Part shown: positions 14,501 through 18,899 of the stretch, one piece after another
Layout: each line of letters starts with the position of its first letter
Position numbering within the stretch: position 1 is the stretch's first letter
Source: an uncultured Lachnospira sp.
Lineage (GTDB): Bacteria; Bacillota; Clostridia; Lachnospirales; Lachnospiraceae
Assembly (NCBI GenBank): GCA_947169835.1
Contig: CAMVRH010000001.1
Location: 1-18,899 of the forward strand
Direction: 5' to 3'
Length of the DNA: 18,899 nt
Program-made: the position numbers and the translations under genes
Notes under the pieces: generated by a model
The model's input: only the letters and a program-made list of their open reading frames with translations
What the model was told of the DNA's origin: nothing
Database searches by the model: none

Positions 14501-15876
14501 AAGATGGTACTCATTCTAAATCACCATCTAAAGACGCGATAAAACTTGGTGGCGATTACGACAAAGGACTAGCTATCGGACTAGAGCAAAATATTCCTCT
14601 AGTATCATCAGCCGGTCGTAAACTTGCATCAGGCCTCAATGCGACAACTAAGAAATTCCTTAAGAGTGGTTTATTTAATAATCTTAAGACTGGTTTATTA
14701 TCTGAAATTAAGAAGGGCAATATAACTGGTTCAGCTCTTAATGCTTTCAACAAAGGAATCGACAAACAAGTTAAGAAGACTAAGAACAAGATATCTGGTC
14801 ACCTTAAAGGAATTGTTAGTCACGTAGTGCATGACGCATCCAAGAAGAATAAGAGCAAATTAAAGAGCGCTGGCAAATCTATGATTTCTGCTTTCTCTAG
14901 TGGAATGAGTAAAGAAGCTAGCAAATTAAAGAGCATTGCAACTAAGGCTATACAGAAAATAACAGATGAGTTTAACAATGCGTATAGCGCTCTAATTGAT
15001 AAAAGGTCATCGTTAGATTCGTTGTTAAAATCTACGGATTTATTCGTTACGGATCCACACGGTGACACATATCTTGCAGATCTAAAAGGCTACAACGCAA
15101 AACTTAGTAAGGTTGGCGCAAATCTAAACAAGATAAAAGGTTTAGGATTTAGCAACAACCTATTAGATGAAATAGCGCAAATGGATGTTGACACTCAGTT
15201 AGCATTTACAACTAAGTTACTTCAGCTATCACCAGCAGAACAAAAAGCCTTCAATGCAGAATATGTTAAGAAAGAAAAGCAAGCAAAACAGATCAGCGAC
15301 AATTTCTATGCTAATCGAATTGCAGAGCTTAAGAGAAACTATTCTAATAAGGTCACTGCAGAGGTCAATAAACTTAAGGGCCAGTTAGACAAAGCCGGTA
15401 AGAATGCGGTTGATGGTTTAATCAAGGGTCTTAAAAACAAAAAGAAGAAGGCTAAGCTTAAGGGCGCAGCTGCAGATCTAGCACACGACATTATTAGAAC
15501 AGTTAAGAAGGAACTTAAGATTTCTAGTCCTAGTCGAGTTATGGCTAAGTTGTTTAGTTACGTACCAGAAGGCGCAGGACGAGGAATTAGACAAAAAACT
15601 AGTGTGGCTGTAAGCGCTATGCAGTCTATGGTTAGTAGATTAGTTAGCGCTGGTCAGAGGATGAGTTCATCACTTGGTTTAAGTTCTGGTATGGTTGCTA
15701 ATTCAATGGCGGTTAATAGACCGGCCTTTGCTACTGGTTATGGCAACACAAACAATAGCAATGTAACTAACGTAAACTACAGCCAGGTAATCAATTCACC
15801 TAGTCCAGTATCGGCGCTAGACAATTACAGAAACACTAAGAATGCATTGAATCAGTTGAAGAGAGAGTTAAAGTAA
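11503..15876 (+). CDS. Tape measure protein
   Basis: This encodes 1457 residues and is the largest gene. It sets tail length and is thought to help DNA pass the host envelope. Residues 20-200 are coiled coil (Lys/Gln/Ala-rich). A conserved tape-measure domain follows at about 200-430, with NQYKRTMENLGYS (234-246) and NQIASAVLGTGKKSQDLFNAW (342-362). Residues 471-519 are a hydrophobic membrane-insertion-like segment. Residues 540-740 are coiled coil again, and 751-960 hold five 42-residue repeats (separate entry). The C-terminal part (from about 1335) contains ISSPSRVMAKL and many small residues. Using the rule of about 0.15 nm per residue, the tail would be near 220 nm, a long siphovirus tail. 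AGAGGGA at 11490-11496 supports the start. Confidence 0.93.
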   Translation: MPDTNITSKFTADVSSFKKGITEANKAIKLANAEFKAASAGMDDWSKSTNGIQAKIKQLQSVLTAQTSKLKNYQNQLSEIQATEKKNADQADKLRAKLKELADSGISKTSAEYKKYENALKQVENEQEKNKNAADKLKVTILNQQGTVNKITRDMRNYKQSLDSVDDETKKTDSSTKKMNKSLDQTDKSAKKAKDGFTVMKGAAASLIANGIQRLASAITDQLGAAVERVDTINQYKRTMENLGYSQKEVAKTTDELKAGIDGLPTTLPAIMSQQQQYAALSGDISQATKLTIALNDATLAGGQGQEKASRAMQAWYKIIAAGKPTQQRWMIVNSSMPAQMNQIASAVLGTGKKSQDLFNAWKDGKVKTEQITKALIDLDKKGGGGMASFKKQAGGATKGIGTSITNVRTSITNMLADILEAIGSKNIASFFGNIKAAINDAKPKITSFFSEWGKRIGDFLKSKDAIDKLALGVKLLVAAFVVSKVASFAATIASMANPVGLAVAGVAALTAGIALLISKANESSGAFDKYLDKINKVIEKDKELQAQVEEGKKAREDAVTKVAEESKHAEILADKIKKLASQENKSKKQKKELKGLVKELNSLVPDLGLKYDSEKDKLNKSSKAIDKNIQKRKELAYVEVLQKNSKETLAALAQEEVALKKNEAALKEAKAVKDAAWNKWTSIKVSDDPIGFNEAKNDYKEAKKSFNDISKAVAGNKKAIKELNSEYSITTNLADEYARKADFRSISAKAKKAGVDIPKSLKEGMLSGQYEIPGTVSSLNSLIKFDSAIRKTGIQAKDVPKSIKNGIISGKTSVKAGVAQANRWVNFKKAQTNAKLDGAKIPKFLRNQIINGKVSTKKAVSSLSGIVKFRDAVSKANKDGKDVPKSLIKGVNSGKTSVKSANKQLNRWIEFKDAAKKAGVDSKDIPKKMRNGILSGKTSVKSAVKQLSNQTKISGDAKKNGESGGLNYDKGWVKGLNSGKGAVYKAAKSVGKTAHKGAKDGTHSKSPSKDAIKLGGDYDKGLAIGLEQNIPLVSSAGRKLASGLNATTKKFLKSGLFNNLKTGLLSEIKKGNITGSALNAFNKGIDKQVKKTKNKISGHLKGIVSHVVHDASKKNKSKLKSAGKSMISAFSSGMSKEASKLKSIATKAIQKITDEFNNAYSALIDKRSSLDSLLKSTDLFVTDPHGDTYLADLKGYNAKLSKVGANLNKIKGLGFSNNLLDEIAQMDVDTQLAFTTKLLQLSPAEQKAFNAEYVKKEKQAKQISDNFYANRIAELKRNYSNKVTAEVNKLKGQLDKAGKNAVDGLIKGLKNKKKKAKLKGAAADLAHDIIRTVKKELKISSPSRVMAKLFSYVPEGAGRGIRQKTSVAVSAMQSMVSRLVSAGQRMSSSLGLSSGMVANSMAVNRPAFATGYGNTNNSNVTNVNYSQVINSPSPVSALDNYRNTKNALNQLKRELK
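13753..14382 (+). repeat. Five 42-residue (126-bp) repeats in the tape measure
   Basis: Copies start at 13753, 13879, 14005, 14131 and 14257, exactly 126 bp apart (residues 751, 793, 835, 877 and 919). The shared pattern is D(I/V)PKS(L/I)..GI.SGKTSVK.A..QLNRWI.FKDA.KK. Copies 2, 4 and 5 are most alike, copy 1 is the most divergent at 'SGQYEIPG', and copy 5 loses the pattern at its end. The DNA is divergent although the period is exact, so the repeats are old and kept by selection, not a recent tandem duplication. Confidence 0.85.
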
Positions 15877-15908
15877 CTCGATAGATTTTTTGACGGTAGG
15901 AGTTTAAT

Positions 15909-16730
15909 ATGATTGATTTTAGTTTTCAAAATTATGGAACCAATATTCAAATAACCAATAACGAAACTAAATATAAGTTAGAGGAAATAAGCGGCCTTAA
16001 TGGATTTGAAAGAAACGTCAATCTATTAGACTTTGCCGGCAAAGATGGCTCGAGTTATAGTACAAGCAAAATACCTAGTCGAGAAATTGTGGCGACTATT
16101 TCTATCGTTGGAGACATTGAGACTAACAGATTAAATCTAATTAAAACTCTACGACATAATACAAATTGCACACTATTCTTTGAGACGGATAATAGACATG
16201 TTTATATAGAAGGTCGCGCTAGGACTGCTGATATAAGCGCATTTAGTGAAAAACAAGCGGGGCAAATTGCTTTTATTTGCGCTAATCCATTCTTTCATAA
16301 ATACCACAATACAAAAACAGATATTAGTTCTGGTTCTAGTTATACAACCGTTACAAATGATGGTGATATTCCTATTGGATTTAGAGCCGGTATAAATCTA
16401 ACTAGCATATCTGGAGACCCTACAAAATTAGAAATTGAAAAGAATGACAGTGGTGGAACCCATAAAATAGTTATTAACTATCCGGATGGATTCCAGAGCG
16501 GTGATTCTATCGTAATTCAAAACGAATACCAAAATTATGAAAAATCTGTCGTTCTACATAGAGGCGGCCAGAGCATAAATCTAATTAGCGGAGTAGATAG
16601 AGTTTTTACTGAATGGTTCTATCTAAATCTAGGCAATAATAGTATACGATACAGAATAGGCGGAAATTATTCTTATGGTGGAAGTCATTCGTGTTCAATT
16701 ACTCATAGAGAAGATTATCTCGCATTATAG
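15909..16730 (+). CDS. Distal tail protein (Dit-like)
   Basis: This encodes 273 residues. The N-terminal half has the Dit/phage-tail-family pattern: YKLEEISGLNGFERNVNLLDFAGKDGSSY (22-50), IPSREIVATISIVGD (55-69), then a strand-rich region ending QIAFICANPFFHKY (about 118-131). The C-terminal half (135-273) is a beta-sandwich, probably the galectin-like domain. Dit forms a hexameric ring between the tube end and tail-tip proteins. TAGGAG at 15897-15902 precedes the ATG by six bases. The stop codon overlaps the ribosome site of the next gene. Confidence 0.85.
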   Translation: MIDFSFQNYGTNIQITNNETKYKLEEISGLNGFERNVNLLDFAGKDGSSYSTSKIPSREIVATISIVGDIETNRLNLIKTLRHNTNCTLFFETDNRHVYIEGRARTADISAFSEKQAGQIAFICANPFFHKYHNTKTDISSGSSYTTVTNDGDIPIGFRAGINLTSISGDPTKLEIEKNDSGGTHKIVINYPDGFQSGDSIVIQNEYQNYEKSVVLHRGGQSINLISGVDRVFTEWFYLNLGNNSIRYRIGGNYSYGGSHSCSITHREDYLAL

Positions 16731-16738
16731 GAGGACTT

Positions 16739-18406
16739 ATGGAACTTTATGTATTAGATAGCAATTTTAAGGCAATAAAGATTATAAATAATTATAAATC
16801 CTTAATCTGGGCTAAAAGATATATTAACAATGGTGATTGTGAATTAGTATGTCCGATAGATGGTGTTAAGAAAAACGGTTATGCAATCAACCTGGTAGCT
16901 TTAGTGAAAAGCGACTATATAGATGTTCGTGATTATTCGGAATTATATTTAACAAATGAAACGATTCCTAGCGCAGCTTCTTTGCTTTTATTCCCATATA
17001 TAAATGGCGAAGAACAAGAATCAATAAACATAAGAAATGAACTTGATAATGGAACGGTTATTGATATATCCGCTTATGATGGCATTAAACTTTTTATGCC
17101 TTATTCGGATGGAACGTACACTTTAAATTGTAAATTTAAGGGTAGTGGAATATTAGATGTATTAAAACCTGGATGTTATATCGTTAGATCTGACGACGAT
17201 ATGATCTGTCGCATAAAAGACTTGACTGTTGAGACTGATAGGGATAATGGTGATAAAGTTACAGTTAAGGCTTATGATATGAAGTCGATTTTAGATCAGC
17301 GCTATATGTATGGACCTTATTCGATAAACACAACCACTCACAGCTTTATTTATCATATTAACCATCTTATATCGCGCGAACTCCTAACGTGGGCTGACGA
17401 GAATGGCAATAGAACGATGATTGGTGATTATAATTCGGATTCAGTTGATGAATGGAGCGTAAGCGATAAAGAGATAGATATTCAAAATGAACAATCTGCT
17501 TTAGGCGAGTATATCAGAAAACAATGTTCGGACAATGGAATTGGAATTAAGGTTATATTAGAAAAAATTCCAGCTGGACCACAATTAGAACTAGAATATA
17601 GACTTACATTAATTCTATATGATGGCTCTAATAAAACCTCAAGTGTTTTTTTTAGTGATGAAAATGGAAACTTGTTAAGTTCTAAATATTCTCTTGAAAA
17701 CAATAATTATTATAATGCTTGCTTAATAAAAACGAATGATAGTGAAGCCTCAGATAAATATACATTTTGCTATCCAGATGATGTTGGTGGTTTTGCTGGT
17801 GATGATAAGTTAGCAACGGGTAGCGGTCCTCTAAGTATTGATAGATTTGAAACTTCTTTTGATTCCGATATTGCGTATAGTCCTGACTATGAAACATTAC
17901 GCGACACATTATATCCAGGTGGTACACTAACAACAAACACAGCAGGAACTCAAGGCGAATACAAAGTTGGTGATCTCAAAATAGAATGCGTTACATCAAG
18001 GTTTAAAGAATGGCTCCAAGATCATTACACTGGAACTATCACAACAGAGAATGGTGTTGAATATTTTAATATTCCGAGTCAAACAGCAGTTGCTAAATTA
18101 TCTAGGGCTACTAATACAGAATCTTGGAAGGTTAAAATGACAACAGTCGCTATGTATGCAGCCTTATGGAATGCTGCAAAAGTAGCATTAGCCGAAAATC
18201 TACCGAAGGAAACCTTCGAAGGAACAGTAATTCCTAACGGACAGTTTAAATACAAGACCGATTATGATCTAGGAGATATAGTTCGAATAGAGAATAAATA
18301 CGGAATTAGCGCTGATGCTAGAATAATCGAGGTTATTGAATCTATCGATGAAAACGGCGAGAACCTAAGTTTATCGTTTGAGAACAAAAATATAAAAATG
18401 GCATAG
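16739..18406 (+). CDS. Tail-tip protein, ReqiPepy6 Gp37-like, with inserted beta domain
   Basis: This encodes 555 residues. The start (MELYVLDSNFKAIKIINNYKS, 1-21; CELVCPI, 34-40) and the segment 138-192 (ILDVLKPGCYIVRSDD, then MKSILDQRYMYGP) match the Siphovirus ReqiPepy6 Gp37-like family, part of the tail tip hub. About 97 extra residues (41-137) interrupt the usual join between ELVCP and L.PG. They contain KSDYIDVRDYSELYL and a further IDISAYDGIKLF stretch, and look beta-rich. The C-terminal hub domain includes GEYIRKQCSDNGIGIK and ENGENLSLSFENKN. AGGAGG lies five bases before the ATG. It may anchor the receptor-binding protein encoded next. Confidence 0.75.
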   Translation: MELYVLDSNFKAIKIINNYKSLIWAKRYINNGDCELVCPIDGVKKNGYAINLVALVKSDYIDVRDYSELYLTNETIPSAASLLLFPYINGEEQESINIRNELDNGTVIDISAYDGIKLFMPYSDGTYTLNCKFKGSGILDVLKPGCYIVRSDDDMICRIKDLTVETDRDNGDKVTVKAYDMKSILDQRYMYGPYSINTTTHSFIYHINHLISRELLTWADENGNRTMIGDYNSDSVDEWSVSDKEIDIQNEQSALGEYIRKQCSDNGIGIKVILEKIPAGPQLELEYRLTLILYDGSNKTSSVFFSDENGNLLSSKYSLENNNYYNACLIKTNDSEASDKYTFCYPDDVGGFAGDDKLATGSGPLSIDRFETSFDSDIAYSPDYETLRDTLYPGGTLTTNTAGTQGEYKVGDLKIECVTSRFKEWLQDHYTGTITTENGVEYFNIPSQTAVAKLSRATNTESWKVKMTTVAMYAALWNAAKVALAENLPKETFEGTVIPNGQFKYKTDYDLGDIVRIENKYGISADARIIEVIESIDENGENLSLSFENKNIKMA

Positions 18407-18411
18407 AACAA

Positions 18412-18492
18412 GAGTTGGTGCGCTATCTAGAAAAGGGAGCGAGTTTTTTAGCTCGTTCTTTTTATTTATCTAGATAACGAGTAGGGCAACTC
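18412..18492 (+). ncRNA. Nested long hairpin enclosing a terminator-like stem
   Basis: Three stems are nested: GAGTTG (18412-18417) with CAACTC (18487-18492); TATCTAG (18424-18430) with CTAGATA (18470-18476); and GAGCGAG (18437-18443) with CTCGTTC (18452-18458, one G-U). Only the innermost is followed by a T run (18459-18463) and is terminator-like. The fold lies 6 nt after the Gp37-like stop and 31 nt before the next gene. Enclosure of a terminator by two outer perfect stems is more than a plain terminator needs, and may be an attenuator or an RNA-processing element. Confidence 0.55.
18437..18463 (+). terminator. Terminator-like stem within the nested hairpin
   Basis: GAGCGAG pairs with CTCGTTC with an 8-nt T-rich loop and one G-U pair, followed by a run of T. 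It is modest in strength and sits between two tail-tip genes on the same strand, so it would make tail-fibre expression lower than the upstream tail genes. Confidence 0.6.
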
Positions 18493-18522
18493 ACAAAATA
18501 AATTTAATGAGAGGAAAATAAA

Positions 18523-18899
18523 ATGAGCAACATTCATGAGGTTAATGTAACTGACGAAAATCTCTACCTGGAACTATGGCAATATGATGCTGGGCAAAGA
18601 TTAAAATTTGTCGAGACATCTATCGCAGATGGTAGCCACGTTCTATTTGCTAATTCTGAAACAAGAAAAGCTATTAGAAAAGAAGTGGCTAATAACGAGG
18701 TTGGAATTCCTAACAAGTTCTTAAGAGCGACCGGTAAGATGCACATAACTATCGAGACCTTTAACGAGAACGAGGAAACGACACTATACGAAATCAATGG
18801 CTATATTAAGAGACGACAAGACGGTGAACCTGGAACAAGTCCAGAAGATGAGCCGACTTTTATTCAGAAGATTATACAGACCTTAAATGAGTTAAAGGA
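18523..18899 (+). CDS. Probable baseplate/receptor-binding protein, N-terminal part (partial)
   Basis: An ATG at 18523, eight bases after GAGAGG, opens a frame that has no stop before the window edge: 125 complete residues. The pattern LYLELWQYDAGQRLKFVE, then HVLFANSETRKA, then VGIPNKFLRATGKMHITIE and YEINGYIKRRQDGEP is that of the Ig-like N-terminal domain found in baseplate-upper (BppU-like) and tail-fibre proteins of Gram-positive phages, which ties them to the tail tip. The linker (GEPGTSPEDEP) is followed by FIQKIIQTLNELKG, the start of a coiled or helical stretch. The receptor-binding part lies outside the window. Confidence 0.6.
   Translation, partial: MSNIHEVNVTDENLYLELWQYDAGQRLKFVETSIADGSHVLFANSETRKAIRKEVANNEVGIPNKFLRATGKMHITIETFNENEETTLYEINGYIKRRQDGEPGTSPEDEPTFIQKIIQTLNELK

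Noticed and set aside
1..18899. tRNA genes, insertion sequences, attachment sites, recoded stop codons
   Set aside because: None seen: no cloverleaf or CCA-type pattern, no transposase or terminal inverted repeats, and TGA, TAG and TAA all end genes normally.

Overview
The window is a stretch of late (structural) genes from a tailed phage or prophage with a long, non-contractile tail (siphovirus morphology) that infects a low-GC Gram-positive host. The DNA is AT-rich, Shine-Dalgarno sites are strong (AGGAGG/GAGGTG), and TAA, TAG and TGA are all used as stops. The gene families (DUF1492/RinA-like late regulator, P27-like small terminase, HK97-type head genes, gpG/gpT tail chaperone, Dit, ReqiPepy6 Gp37-like tail protein) are typical of Bacillota phages, most likely of an anaerobic Clostridia host. 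That host call is an inference. No integrase, repressor, lysis gene, tRNA or bacterial gene is visible, so free phage and prophage cannot be told apart. Every supported gene lies on the + strand.

Layout: (1) 1-880, the end of the preceding operon: the tail of an unidentified protein, a small membrane protein, and a sigma-region-4-like DUF1492 regulator. (2) 881-1189, a dense 309-nt control region with a hairpin, a strong terminator, a tandem 9-bp repeat abutting an extended -10 promoter, an inverted repeat over the putative start site, and a second terminator-like hairpin inside the predicted late leader. (3) 1190-4441, DNA packaging: an HTH protein, an HNH plus P-loop kinase fusion, a GC-rich cos-like gap, small terminase and large terminase. 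(4) 4483-9673, head: portal, prohead protease, major capsid protein with N-terminal scaffold, a capsid-associated protein with two Ig/InlB-like repeats, a 59-residue small protein, and connector, adaptor and gp10-like neck proteins. (5) 9675-15876, tail: terminator, tube protein, chaperone gpG with a -1 frameshift product gpGT, and a 1457-residue tape measure. (6) 15909-18899, tail tip: Dit, Gp37-like tail protein with an unusual insertion, and the start of a baseplate or receptor-binding protein that runs off the window.

How it fits together: the DUF1492 protein probably switches on the late promoter at about 1009-1042. Packaging proteins cut and load DNA, probably at the cos-like gap. The protease matures a capsid whose scaffold is fused to the shell protein. 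The tail is built on the tape measure with the gpG/gpGT chaperone pair. Terminator-like hairpins lie inside this one-strand late operon (leader, end of terL, after the tube gene, after the Gp37-like gene). This suggests either tuned read-through that sets protein ratios or a processive antitermination mechanism. It is the least explained feature of the window.
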